DNA of 64,000 bases from NCBI GenBank assembly GCA_018241505.1, contig JAFEDS010000016.1, positions 682,001-746,000 of the forward strand. Direction: 5' to 3'. The stretch comes from Pseudomonadota bacterium. Its GTDB lineage: Bacteria > Pseudomonadota > Gammaproteobacteria > Steroidobacterales > Steroidobacteraceae. The translations under genes were made by a program, and so were the position numbers. Positions 1 to 8,430 of this stretch are shown piece by piece. The notes beneath the pieces were generated by a model. The model was not told where the DNA came from. It saw only the letters and a list, made by a program, of their open reading frames with translations, and searched no databases. Each line of letters opens with the position of its first letter. Positions within the stretch are counted from its first letter, which is position 1.

Positions 1-884
1 CCACCTGCGCGCTCGAAAACGGCGAGCGCCTGAGCGGCCTGGCCCATTGCCAACAGTGCGGGAAGAGTCCTGGCCGGGCGACCGTGGCGAGCATGAATGT
101 CAGCTACGCGATCCAACAGAGGTCTTCCGAGGAGCGCCGGTGTTTTCTGCAATTCCTGCAGCGCCGCGGCCACCCACGCCGAAGTCAGAACCAGCCCGGC
201 CCCGGTTTGCCGCAGAAGCGGACACGAAGGTGTCTTTGCGCCAAACAGCTCGCGCACAGCGCCCGCTCCCAACGGCTCGGCCAGTGACACAAACAGGGCG
301 GCAACGACGTTGGATGGCAGAGTGGGTAATACTTCCCGATGGAGGAACGCCGGTAGCTCCTGAATCGTCTCGTCCACCCGGTCGCTGATGAAGGCGTCGA
401 TCAGAACCGGCCAGCCGCCCGTCGCAGCGAGAATCTGCGGATCGACCTTCGCGCCGAGGTCCTGAGCGGACACAAACAACTCATCGTCGCCGATCAGCTC
501 GACGAGCCCGTACATGCGGGGTTTGTGGAGCACCGCGGCAGCCGCGCCGGTGGAACGGCTGGCGACGACGACTTTTCGCGGGCCCGCTCCCGGCTCGATC
601 GATTCGAGGGAATGACTGTCAGGATCATCCAACAGTGCGGCCCGCATTCTGCCCTGCCCGGCCATCCGTCCCCGCAGAGTCTGGAGCAGACGCGTCTTGC
701 CAGTACCGGCGATTCCGCTAATCCAGACGACAGGTCGAGAGCTGTCGAGAGCACGCCGAGCGATGCGCTCATCCCGTCGAGCCAGGAGCTGCAGGACAGC
801 ATCGTGCGAGCGGCCGGCGACGAATGCCCGCGAGGGCGCTCGCCCAGGCGGGTTTCTATCGCGCTTGGGAGCTCGAGTTTTCAC
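1..884 (-). CDS. MalT/LuxR-type STAND ATPase regulator (3' end outside window)
   Basis: The minus-strand frame is open from a GTG at 884-882 to the window edge (294 residues seen), so it has no stop here. A Walker A motif GIAGTGKT lies at about residues 57-64, preceded by FVAGRSHDAVLQLLARRDER, a lead-in like that of MalT-family ATPases. ATGGWPVLID further on resembles the TGGWP signature of MalT/LuxR STAND regulators. The missing C-terminus would carry TPR-like repeats and a LuxR helix-turn-helix if the assignment is right. The GTG overlaps the stop of the upstream MFS gene (GTGA), indicating translational coupling. It probably senses a substrate linked to the Gfo/Idh enzyme and carrier upstream. 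The fold is well supported; the DNA-binding role is inferred from family. Confidence 0.75.
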   Translation of the reverse strand, partial: MKTRAPKRDRNPPGRAPSRAFVAGRSHDAVLQLLARRDERIARRALDSSRPVVWISGIAGTGKTRLLQTLRGRMAGQGRMRAALLDDPDSHSLESIEPGAGPRKVVVASRSTGAAAAVLHKPRMYGLVELIGDDELFVSAQDLGAKVDPQILAATGGWPVLIDAFISDRVDETIQELPAFLHREVLPTLPSNVVAALFVSLAEPLGAGAVRELFGAKTPSCPLLRQTGAGLVLTSAWVAAALQELQKTPALLGRPLLDRVADIHARHGRPARTLPALLAMGQAAQALAVFERAG

Positions 885-2119
885 TGGACGGTTGTGCGCC
901 GATTGCGGAGAAGAATCGTCAGCAGGACACACGCAACAACACCCAGGCCGGCATCTACGAGGAGACTACCGTTAACTCCGCGCCACCCGTAGCCTCGGCC
1001 GTCAACGACGACCATGTACGTGTTGGGGATATTCATAACTGAAACCATCACGCTGAACGTTGTAGCAGCGAGTGGGTTGCGTTGACCAATCGTCTCGAAC
1101 GCGATCGCGATTGCCGTGCTTATAGCGGCAGACTGGAACACGTTCTCGCCAATCAGTGCGACAGCAAAGAGCAGCGGCGTGCGAGGGAACAGCATCAGCG
1201 CAAGCGAGAACCCGGCACCGACGATTCCGATTGACAGGTAGAGATATTGCAATGGCAAGAGATTGGCGATCATGGGGAAAATCAGGCAGCCCGCGACGCC
1301 CGCCAACAGCACGCCCGCGCCACCTACTGCGCCGACGAAACGAGCTGAGGCGCCGAAGTCGCTTCCAAGTCCGCCGAGCAAATTGACAAGCGCGAACGAC
1401 GACGCAGGCAGTATGAACATTGCCAGCGCGATCAATACCTGCGGTCGCCGCACCACGCCGACGACGTCGCCAAAGAACTCTCGGAAGCTTTCGCTCGCCA
1501 GGCGCCGATCGGCTTCCGGTGCCTGCATCCAGGGAAACACCGTTAACGGCAACAGCAGGACGGCTGTGAGAATCGCCGCAGCCGCGAGTGGACTGAAGCG
1601 GAGCGCAACTTCCCCTGCGACGACTGCCATTGCCCCACCACCGCTGATGTTGGCGATAGTGACCCACGCGCTGAGCGCGTTGCGTTCGTCGGGTGAAACA
1701 ATGCTGGAAAGCCAGCCACCGAGCGCGCTTTGGTAGAGATTCGCGGAAAAGAAACCTGTTACCAACAGCGCTTCGGCGAGGGGGATGTTGTCGAGACTCA
1801 GCATCCCGAAGAACAGGAGCACGGCGGCAAATACGGCAGTCACTACCGAATACCAGCGTCGACTGAAGTGCACGTCGAGCATCGGGCTTGCAACGATGGA
1901 CCAAAAGCCCGGCGAAATCGTGACCGCGGTCATCGCTGAGATAGTTGCCTCGGGTACGTGCCGGGCGTTCAGTAGTTGCGGGATGGAGATGACGAGGATA
2001 CCGCCGTACATGCCAAACGGCGCATTTGTCATTCCCATCAACCACAAGGGTATGGCGCGCGGCCGCACGGCTGGACTAGTGGGCTCTTTGATCGCACCGT
2101 GTCTCACGGTGCTTCCCAT
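881..2119 (-). CDS. MFS transporter (AmpG/PAT-like)
   Basis: A 412-residue inner-membrane protein with about 12 hydrophobic segments. The early segment PLWLMGMTNAPFGMYGGIL resembles the first helix of AmpG-like (PAT) major facilitator carriers. The substrate is unknown; a sugar or sugar-derived compound is suggested by the oxidoreductase upstream. Its start overlaps the end of the Gfo/Idh gene by 16 bp, and its TGA overlaps the GTG of the STAND regulator, so the three genes look like one transcript. A later in-frame ATG at residue 29 is possible but would clip the first helix. Confidence 0.85.
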   Translation of the reverse strand: MGSTVRHGAIKEPTSPAVRPRAIPLWLMGMTNAPFGMYGGILVISIPQLLNARHVPEATISAMTAVTISPGFWSIVASPMLDVHFSRRWYSVVTAVFAAVLLFFGMLSLDNIPLAEALLVTGFFSANLYQSALGGWLSSIVSPDERNALSAWVTIANISGGGAMAVVAGEVALRFSPLAAAAILTAVLLLPLTVFPWMQAPEADRRLASESFREFFGDVVGVVRRPQVLIALAMFILPASSFALVNLLGGLGSDFGASARFVGAVGGAGVLLAGVAGCLIFPMIANLLPLQYLYLSIGIVGAGFSLALMLFPRTPLLFAVALIGENVFQSAAISTAIAIAFETIGQRNPLAATTFSVMVSVMNIPNTYMVVVDGRGYGWRGVNGSLLVDAGLGVVACVLLTILLRNRRTTVQ

Positions 2120-3108
2120 CGGCCCGAAGCTGCCGATCGATACAGCGCGTCAATGACCCGCATGTTGGCGATCGCATCCTCAATGGGAAACTCCTGCGTG
2201 ACTTCGTTGCGAAATGAGGCGGCTGCGAGGTCGCATTGCAGTTGATACTGGTCGACTGCTGCGAACTCCTCGACGACGCTCGAGCTGCCATCGAGGCTGT
2301 CACCCGAATCGATGACAATCCGGCAGGCGTGCTCTTTGGGTGGCGTGAACGGGATGGGTATTTCGATTCGGCCGCGAGAACCGAGCACGACCACCCTCTG
2401 ATAGAGGGCAAGCTGCAACGAGCTCGTGAGCACGAGCTGCTCACCCCCAGCAAAGGCCACGAGGCCGCTCGTCACCCGGTCGACTCCAAATGTCGGATCC
2501 CGGTCGATGAGGGCGATGACGCGCACTGGCTCAGTGCCAAACAGGTAGCGGGCCGTGACGATCGGATAACAACCGACATCGTAGAGGGCACCGCCTCCGT
2601 ACTCGAGACGATTACGTACGTTCTGCGGGTTGGCGACTGGAAACGTAAAGGCCGATTGCAACGCCCTAACCGTGCCGATTCGTCCGCTGCGCACGAGTGT
2701 ACGGACGCGATGCCATTGCGGGTGGAAGCGCACCATGAAAGCCTCGATGACCCGCTTGCCGCTTCGGTCGCGGGCGGCAATGATGGCCTGCGCTTCCTGC
2801 GCATTGAGGCCGATCGGCTTTTCGCACAGCACGTGCTTCCCAGCGTCGAGCGCTTTGACCGTCCACTCGACATGCAGATGGTTGGGTAACGGGTTGTAAA
2901 TCGCCTCGATCTGCGGGTCCTCCAGCAGCGCGTCATAGCTGCTGTAGCTGCGCTCAATGCCGAAGCGTGCGGCGACAGTGCGGGCCCGCTCTGCGTCTCG
3001 GGATGCGATAGCCGCGACGACACCGCGCTGGCCCGAAAGAATTGCCGGGATCACGCGCTTGATGCCGATGTTCGCGGTACTGAGAATTCCCCAAATGACT
3101 TTGTCCAT
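2104..3108 (-). CDS. Gfo/Idh/MocA family NAD(P)-dependent oxidoreductase
   Basis: A 334-residue protein starting MDKVIWGILSTANIG, a typical N-terminal Rossmann segment, with the family lysine motif CEKPIG near residue 95. Members oxidise or reduce sugars and cyclitols with NAD(P). The start at 3108 is preferred over an upstream in-frame start (3231) because AGAAGG sits just before it and the homologous N-terminus begins here; the upstream extension is Arg-rich and looks non-coding. It is first in the operon with the MFS carrier and the STAND regulator. Substrate unknown. Confidence 0.88.
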   Translation of the reverse strand: MDKVIWGILSTANIGIKRVIPAILSGQRGVVAAIASRDAERARTVAARFGIERSYSSYDALLEDPQIEAIYNPLPNHLHVEWTVKALDAGKHVLCEKPIGLNAQEAQAIIAARDRSGKRVIEAFMVRFHPQWHRVRTLVRSGRIGTVRALQSAFTFPVANPQNVRNRLEYGGGALYDVGCYPIVTARYLFGTEPVRVIALIDRDPTFGVDRVTSGLVAFAGGEQLVLTSSLQLALYQRVVVLGSRGRIEIPIPFTPPKEHACRIVIDSGDSLDGSSSVVEEFAAVDQYQLQCDLAAASFRNEVTQEFPIEDAIANMRVIDALYRSAASGRWEAP

Positions 3109-3486
3109 TTGCCTTCTACCACCCCTACATGCGTGTATTGGCAATGGTAACCAAGTACGTGCGGAGTGCGGGCGCCACGGCGGGGCCCGACGGCGGCGGG
3201 AGCGGACGGGGCTCGAAGAACCAGCTCTCATAAACCAATAACTTACTGATTTACCTGGAGATCAAATCCCTTGTGTTCCCCGGGACTCACCTGTGGTCTA
3301 GCCCTACACTTGCTCAGCTCCTATCGCCACGGGGCCGCCGGTAACGATGGCTTGTTGCTGCGGTTTGGTGGCCTCGGTATTCCCGCCGTCCGTGATGGCG
3401 TTGAGCGGCTCGTCCGCGCGGCCCAGCGAATAGAGAAACTGCATTCGACGGGAAGCTGATTAGCTCACCGGAATCATCCCGCCGAG
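3109..3486. other. Intergenic gap, leader of the Gfo/Idh operon
   Basis: This 378-bp gap lies upstream of the minus-strand Gfo/Idh operon and downstream of the DUF6152 gene. I see no convincing gene; the 62-codon frame at 3271-3459 lacks a ribosome site and any recognisable sequence. It contains a near copy of part of tRNA-Asp at 3199-3217, listed separately. No clear hairpin terminator was found. Confidence 0.6.
3199..3217 (+). repeat. Near copy of the tRNA-Asp 3' region (possible att remnant)
   Basis: The bases GGAGCGGACGGGGCTCGAA match 32061-32079, inside the tRNA-Asp gene (acceptor stem 3' strand plus T arm), at 18 of 19 positions and in the same orientation. A tRNA 3' fragment in direct orientation is the usual trace of integration at a tRNA gene. 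No integrase was recognised between the two copies, so the site assignment is tentative. Confidence 0.4.
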
Positions 3487-3894
3487 CTACTTCAGGCCCG
3501 GTTTTTCCGCGTCCCGCAAGCTCGACGTGAGTACCTGACCCGTAGCCAGGAACTTGGCCGAGTTGAACGCACCACCGTGCTTGCCGTCGCGCAGCGGATA
3601 GAACTGCAACTCGATCCGGTCACCCGGTTTGAATGACTTGCGCGACCAGCCCATCCGCGTGAGGTTGCCGGGGCTCGTGAGCTCCATCGACCAGATCTGC
3701 ACCGGCGTACCCGGTTTCGGGGACACCTCCACCAACAGAACCACATGCGGGTTCGTCCACCGGAATTCGGTGACTGTCGCGCTGAACGTTGTCGAGTTGT
3801 TGAAGTCGAACATGGCGAACGAATGATGCGCCAAACCCGGTGGCGCCAGCGCGGCCGCCAGTACACACACACAGCACAGTAGTTTCAATTTCAT
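3487..3894 (-). CDS. DUF6152 family periplasmic protein
   Basis: A 135-residue secreted protein: signal peptide of about 22 residues (MKLKLLCCVCVLAAALAPPG) followed by HHSFAMFD, the start motif of DUF6152. A small beta-rich domain follows with FRWTNPHVVLLVEV and an RIELQFYPLRDGKHGG segment. Function is unknown; the His pair at the mature N-terminus could bind metal (inference). It is the last gene of a five-gene minus-strand cluster with the 279-residue secreted protein, two DUF6644 membrane proteins and a C-type cytochrome lipoprotein. Confidence 0.85.
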   Translation of the reverse strand: MKLKLLCCVCVLAAALAPPGLAHHSFAMFDFNNSTTFSATVTEFRWTNPHVVLLVEVSPKPGTPVQIWSMELTSPGNLTRMGWSRKSFKPGDRIELQFYPLRDGKHGGAFNSAKFLATGQVLTSSLRDAEKPGLK

Positions 3895-3909
3895 GCAGCC
3901 CTTCCAGGT

Positions 3910-4749
3910 TCACTTGTCTTCAGGGAGCGTGTTGCCACCTTCCGATTGCAAAGCGGGCACGAACACAGCATTGCCGGCGGCGTCCTTGCCCTCAGAATAA
4001 TTGCCCTGCAGGCATACGCCTTCAACGATGTCGTATTTTTTCGCTCGCTGACGAAACAGGATCAGCTTGGTCTTCCAGGTGCGAGTCAGCACGTGCGGCG
4101 CGCTAATCTCCAGGTCATCGTTCAGGGTGTCAGGTCCGACCAGGTGGATGCGCTCGACGATGTGCATATCGCCGTTGTTGGGTAAACCAACAGCCTCGCT
4201 GGAGGCGATGTAAGTCTCAGGAAGCACCCCGACGGTGTCGACCACGAGGGTCTTGTCCTCCCAATGGCCGATCGAGTGACCGTGGAACGTAGGATCCGGG
4301 TCCGCTGGATGCGGTCGTCCATCGGTGTAAATCCGGCGCAACCGATTGCCATCCGACTCGCCGAGGAGAGTGACTCGGCCGGGCGTAAATAAAAACTCCA
4401 CGGCGTTGTGGGTGATGAGCATCCAGCTCGGCATGGACTCGGGCAGACAGTTCACGAACAGACCCTTCGGATTGCCTGCTTTTTCCGCTGCCACCAGCTT
4501 AGCAATTTGCGCGGCCGCGGCCGCATTCCACGGAATCGGATTCGACTTCATACGCGCATCCTGATCCTTCAGGGTGGGAGTCCAAACACCACTCCAATCA
4601 GGCAAATGAGCAAGCGCCGCCCACTCAGATGGCTGCGGTGCCAGGTTGATTTCCGGGTCGCCGCCACCGAATGCCGCAGCGGCTGCACTCATAGCGGCAG
4701 CGGTTGCGACGCCGACCATCCACGTCGATTTGCGAATCGAGCCTTGCAT
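3910..4749 (-). CDS. Conserved secreted protein of unknown function
   Basis: A 279-residue protein with an Ala-rich signal peptide ending near residue 28, then WAALAHLPDWSGVWTP. The body has HAVEFLFTPGRVTLLGE and GHSIGHWEDKTLVVDT. I do not recognise a named domain, but the WSGVW...GHSIGHWE pattern recurs in secreted proteins that accompany DUF6152 genes. It sits 15 bp upstream of the DUF6152 gene and 10 bp downstream of a DUF6644 gene, so it is almost certainly co-transcribed. No catalytic motif is evident. Confidence 0.75.
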   Translation of the reverse strand: MQGSIRKSTWMVGVATAAAMSAAAAAFGGGDPEINLAPQPSEWAALAHLPDWSGVWTPTLKDQDARMKSNPIPWNAAAAAQIAKLVAAEKAGNPKGLFVNCLPESMPSWMLITHNAVEFLFTPGRVTLLGESDGNRLRRIYTDGRPHPADPDPTFHGHSIGHWEDKTLVVDTVGVLPETYIASSEAVGLPNNGDMHIVERIHLVGPDTLNDDLEISAPHVLTRTWKTKLILFRQRAKKYDIVEGVCLQGNYSEGKDAAGNAVFVPALQSEGGNTLPEDK

Positions 4750-4759
4750 TCTTGAACCT

Positions 4760-5257
4760 CTAGGTCGGCGCGTTGAGCGTGAAGCCGATCCATCTGCCGA
4801 ACGCAGCTATAGCTATCCACAGACACAGCGATAACGCGCCAACGAACCGAGCGCGTAGCGGAGTCAACGCCGGCGTCTGCCAGCCATCCATACCACGACT
4901 CAAAAATAGGTGAAATAAAGTCATGTTCATGCCTGCCAGCGCTATCAACGCCATCTTGAACTGAAAGTAAAAGTTGTGCGCGTACACCGTCGCATTGGAT
5001 ATGAACATGAGTCCACCCGTCAGCACAACGAACACGAATGCAGTCCAGGTAACCGGAAGGACGGCGGCCATCGTTTGAGCAACAGTGCGATCGCGGGAGG
5101 CCATGCCGAGAAGGCGCAGGTCCACAATCGCGATTGACCCTAAGACCAGGCTCAGTGCGAGCACGTGCGCGCATTCTATCCAGGGGAACAGGCTCTCGCC
5201 CTCGCGAATCGCAGTCGCGAGGCCACTGTTCTGCAGGCTTTGGAGAAATGGTTCCAA
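4760..5257 (-). CDS. DUF6644-like four-helix membrane protein (1)
   Basis: A 165-residue integral membrane protein with four hydrophobic segments (about residues 25-50, 65-87, 97-118, 135-157). It shows ECAHVLALSLVLGSIAIVDL in helix 1 and HNFYFQFKMALIALAG before helix 3. A His in helix 1 and another before helix 3 are reminiscent of b-type heme membrane proteins, but heme binding is only inferred. It lies 4 bp downstream of a second, diverged member of the same family, suggesting a heterodimer or an old duplication. Confidence 0.78.
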   Translation of the reverse strand: MEPFLQSLQNSGLATAIREGESLFPWIECAHVLALSLVLGSIAIVDLRLLGMASRDRTVAQTMAAVLPVTWTAFVFVVLTGGLMFISNATVYAHNFYFQFKMALIALAGMNMTLFHLFLSRGMDGWQTPALTPLRARFVGALSLCLWIAIAAFGRWIGFTLNAPT

Positions 5258-5261
5258 CGAG

Positions 5262-5768
5262 TCAGCTTCCCTGAACGTAGGCGATCCATCGGCCTGCGCA
5301 GATTATAGCGATCCACAGCGGGATCGACGTTAAAGCGATCAGGCGCCCTGCCCGCCTTCTGCCGGCCGACTGCTCCCAGAACGCTGCGTTACTGCGGACG
5401 GGCAGTTGACAAGCCAAAGTCACGCCTGTGGCGGCGATCAGCAGCCCCATCTTCAACAGGAATACCGGGTTTTGCAGTGCTCGAGCAGGCTCGGCCACGA
5501 TGAGAATAGTTCCCGTTGCCAGCAGCATCAGTAACGGCCACCAAATGAAGGGTAGAAATCGGGCTGCAACGCGAGCTACCGACTGATCGTAGCTGCGGAC
5601 TCCCAGCAAGCGCAGGTTGATCATCAGCGCTGAGCTCATCACTGCCGCGACGCCCAGAATGTGAATCGTCTGAACGGCCGGAACGATCCAGTCAATCGTT
5701 TGAATCGTCTGACTGACAGGCGTCGCGGCGAGCCAATTACAGAACGAATCCAGAAACTGAGCCGCCAT
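5262..5768 (-). CDS. DUF6644-like four-helix membrane protein (2)
   Basis: A 168-residue membrane protein aligning in layout with its downstream neighbour: WIVPAVQTIHILGVAAVMSS in helix 1, LRLLGVRSYDQSVARVAARF in the following loop and FLLKMGLLIAATGVTLA in helix 3. The shared LRLLG(M/V) loop shows the two are paralogues. It keeps the helix-1 His but lacks the second His of its partner. The start is 2 bp from the end of the cytochrome lipoprotein gene, which supports one functional unit in the inner membrane. Confidence 0.78.
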   Translation of the reverse strand: MAAQFLDSFCNWLAATPVSQTIQTIDWIVPAVQTIHILGVAAVMSSALMINLRLLGVRSYDQSVARVAARFLPFIWWPLLMLLATGTILIVAEPARALQNPVFLLKMGLLIAATGVTLACQLPVRSNAAFWEQSAGRRRAGRLIALTSIPLWIAIICAGRWIAYVQGS

Positions 5769-5770
5769 GA

Positions 5771-6376
5771 TCAGTTACCGGGGCGGGTTTGATTCGGGTA
5801 CCAGTAAGTCAGGTGACAGGCCTCGCAAGCGCGATCGACTACCCCACCGGCTTCCATCAGCCCTTGGGGATTTCTCTCGTCAATTGCCGCGAGTGCCTGC
5901 GCCGCTGCAGCCTGGAGGTTGCGCGCGAACTGAATGAAGGTGTCGTGAGTAGTCTCGATTCGCTGTTGAATCTCGCCAGTACTCAGTTCGCCGGGTGCAG
6001 GTATGGGACTCCCTGGCGCCGAGGCGCGGGCGGCCGCGACGGTACGCCCTGGCATGCTCAACAGGTTGGCAGCCTCAATCAACGTGATGGCATTGTAGCG
6101 AACCCTCTGCCACTCCTCGTCCGTGCGCGGCTGCCGATCCTCAACTCCCCGTTTTGTCGCGATGTAGGCAACCGAATCCCACAAAACGTCAGCCGACGGA
6201 TCAATGATTCCATCCATCAGGTCCTGGATGGTGGCGGTAAGGCGATACGACTGTGTCGTTGCGCTGGCAATCGCGGCGGATGTCTGGACCGCCGGGGACA
6301 CTCGCGACGATGGAGCCGTCGGCAACCCAGAGTCAGGCGAACAGCCGACTAGCCCGAGGACGGCTCCCGTGATCAA
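5771..6376 (-). CDS. C-type cytochrome lipoprotein, cytochrome c'-like
   Basis: A 201-residue protein with a lipobox ending LGLVGC and a single heme-attachment motif CEACH near the C-terminus (about residues 184-188, followed by LTYWYPNQ). A mostly helical body with C-terminal CxxCH is the pattern of cytochrome c'-type four-helix bundles. It begins the redox-like cluster and could carry electrons to or from the DUF6644 pair. The start is odd: no ATG or GTG fits. TTG at 6376 gives a short leader without positive charge; an ATC at 6391-6389 lies better after GAAGGAA and would add an Arg. Confidence 0.75.
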   Translation of the reverse strand: MITGAVLGLVGCSPDSGLPTAPSSRVSPAVQTSAAIASATTQSYRLTATIQDLMDGIIDPSADVLWDSVAYIATKRGVEDRQPRTDEEWQRVRYNAITLIEAANLLSMPGRTVAAARASAPGSPIPAPGELSTGEIQQRIETTHDTFIQFARNLQAAAAQALAAIDERNPQGLMEAGGVVDRACEACHLTYWYPNQTRPGN

Positions 6377-6759
6377 GCCCGAAGATCGGATGGCGTAATT
6401 TCCTTCGATACCCCTGCGCTTGAGACTACAACAGATCGATGCCTCGAAACAGGAGCTACGGAATGAGGCGATCAGGCACCGAGTGGCCGCAGGCCTCCTA
6501 TCTCACAACGGGTCAACGGCGATTTAGAACACCTGCGCCCAGTCCTTCGGCGCCAATTGGTGACTCGCCTCTGTCACCTTTTTACAAGGCTGCAACCTGG
6601 TCGCAGCCCGTTCATCGTCACTATCCTGTCGTCATGTGCGTGCCTCAGAGCCTTCATCGGGCGCCGAACCTGTCGAACTCGAGCTGCCGGGCCAATGGTA
6701 TATTCTGCGGCGCAGCATCGAACTGTCGGGATGCCGCTAACGGCGGCGGAGTAGACCCA
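6377..6759. other. Divergent intergenic region, redox cluster / amidase
   Basis: About 380 bp between the minus-strand cytochrome lipoprotein and the plus-strand amidase. An in-frame extension of the amidase runs back to 6439 but has no signal peptide or family similarity, so I treat it as non-coding. A TATATT element at 6699-6704 is a weak candidate for the amidase -10. No hairpin or repeat stood out. Confidence 0.45.
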
Positions 6760-8337
6760 ATGCATCCATTGAACCGCGTGACGGCCCCCCTAAAGCCAGC
6801 CGCCCGAATGTCAACGCGCTGGCCGACAGCCGGCTGGGTGTTAGCTGTGGCGGCATGCGCAACTGTCTCGTCCGGTTGGGCAGCTCCAGCCAGAAATCCC
6901 GCTGCCGAGGCCGTCGTCGAGGGCACCATTGGCGATATCCAGGCTCGAATTGCGTCTCGAGAGTTACGCTGCAGTGATGTTGTAGGGGCGTACCTGGAGC
7001 GGATCAAAGCGTATGACAAACCGCGCGCCCTGAACGCGATCACCACTATCTCGTCCCAGGCATTGTTGGAGGCTCAGAAGGAGGATCGCTCGCTCGGCCA
7101 TGGACGGTCTATGCCGCCTCTGTTTTGTGTGCCCGTTGTTGTCAAAGACAACATGGACACTGCTGGCATGCCCACCACGGCGGGATCCATCGCTCTCAAA
7201 GAAAACCGGCCGCCTGATTCAGTGGTCGTGCAACGCCTGCGGAGCGCTGGAGCCATCATCATTGCCAAATCCAACATGGCAGAGTGGGCGTTCTCGCCAC
7301 GGCGTACCATCAGCTCCACTGCGGGCGAAACGGCCAACGCCTATGCGCTCGAACGGGTGCCGGCAGGCTCATCCGGTGGCACGGCTTCGTCGGTCGCTGC
7401 CAGCCTGGCCCTCGTCGGTCTGGGCACGGACACAGGAAATTCCATTCGCGGCCCTTCGTCACACCTGGCGCTCGTAGGGATGCGCTCTACCCTGGGGCTG
7501 GTTGATCTTCAGGGCATCGTGCCGCTGCTAGCAGACTACGACGTTGCCGGACCTATGACGCGCACTGTCGAAGATAATGCCCGAGTGTTGAGTGTCATCG
7601 CTCGTACACCCGAGGGTAAGCAGATCGACTATACGAAGGGGTTGCGGACTGCGACCTTGCGCGGTGTGCGGATCGGCATTTTGCGCGCTCTTGCCGATCC
7701 CAAGGAGATGACTCGGGACATCGGACTCACATTCGAGCAGGCGTTGAGTGATTTGCGCGCAGCCGGCGCGATCATAGTCGAGGATGTGACGATTCCCGAC
7801 CTGAACCGGGAGGGTGGTCTTTATTGCCCAGGGTTTCGGACTGACGTGAACAACTACCTGGCGAGCTTGGGTGACTCGGCACCCATCCACGATGTCGCCG
7901 AGGTATTTCGACAAGGACGCTACGCGCCAGAGTCCAAGGAACAGTTCGAGTTTTTCATGCGTGGGTCTGAACAGCCCCAGGCAGCCGCCTGTCCTGATTT
8001 CGCCTCCTCACCTGCGCGGGTTGCATTCCGTCACGACGTGATCGCCGCCATGGAGGCTGCCAAGGTGGCGGTGCTCGCCTATCCGAGCTGGTCGTCGCCG
8101 CCCGCCCTGCGCTCACGGGCTGTCGAAGACTACAGCGGCGATAACTCCCAACGTGTCGCTCCTCCGACTGGCTTGCCGGCATTGACAGTACCTATGGGCT
8201 ACTCCAAGGGAAACCTGCCCGTGGGATTGCAATTACTCGGTCGGGCGTATGACGAAGCAACGATCTATCAGATCGCATATGCCTACGAGCAAGCGACTCA
8301 CCACCGCGTACCGCCTACCGGATTCCCGGCGCTCTAA
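6760..8337 (+). CDS. Amidase signature family hydrolase, exported
   Basis: A 525-residue amidase. Residues 1-42 form a basic then hydrophobic leader (TAGWVLAVAACATVSSGWAA), so the enzyme is probably exported. The Ser-cisSer-Lys triad is visible: Lys129 in VVVKDN, the cis-Ser in PAGSSGGTAS (about 204-205), and nucleophile Ser228 in GTDTGNSIRGP. The usual DTGGS is DTGNS here. The ATG at 6760 follows GGCGGAG. Family members hydrolyse amides; the physiological substrate cannot be read from sequence. It stands alone, divergent from the cytochrome cluster. Confidence 0.92.
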   Translation: MHPLNRVTAPLKPAARMSTRWPTAGWVLAVAACATVSSGWAAPARNPAAEAVVEGTIGDIQARIASRELRCSDVVGAYLERIKAYDKPRALNAITTISSQALLEAQKEDRSLGHGRSMPPLFCVPVVVKDNMDTAGMPTTAGSIALKENRPPDSVVVQRLRSAGAIIIAKSNMAEWAFSPRRTISSTAGETANAYALERVPAGSSGGTASSVAASLALVGLGTDTGNSIRGPSSHLALVGMRSTLGLVDLQGIVPLLADYDVAGPMTRTVEDNARVLSVIARTPEGKQIDYTKGLRTATLRGVRIGILRALADPKEMTRDIGLTFEQALSDLRAAGAIIVEDVTIPDLNREGGLYCPGFRTDVNNYLASLGDSAPIHDVAEVFRQGRYAPESKEQFEFFMRGSEQPQAAACPDFASSPARVAFRHDVIAAMEAAKVAVLAYPSWSSPPALRSRAVEDYSGDNSQRVAPPTGLPALTVPMGYSKGNLPVGLQLLGRAYDEATIYQIAYAYEQATHHRVPPTGFPAL

Positions 8338-8430
8338 CATTGGTTAGAATCGCCCGCGCAAATGGTACGTCTCGCTCCCCTCGAGCGCATAACGGAGTGC
8401 CATGTATTCTCCCTGCCGGCGCCTGCGGCT

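Noticed and set aside
3271-3459. 62-codon plus-strand ORF
   Set aside because: No ribosome site, no recognisable sequence, and an isolated position.
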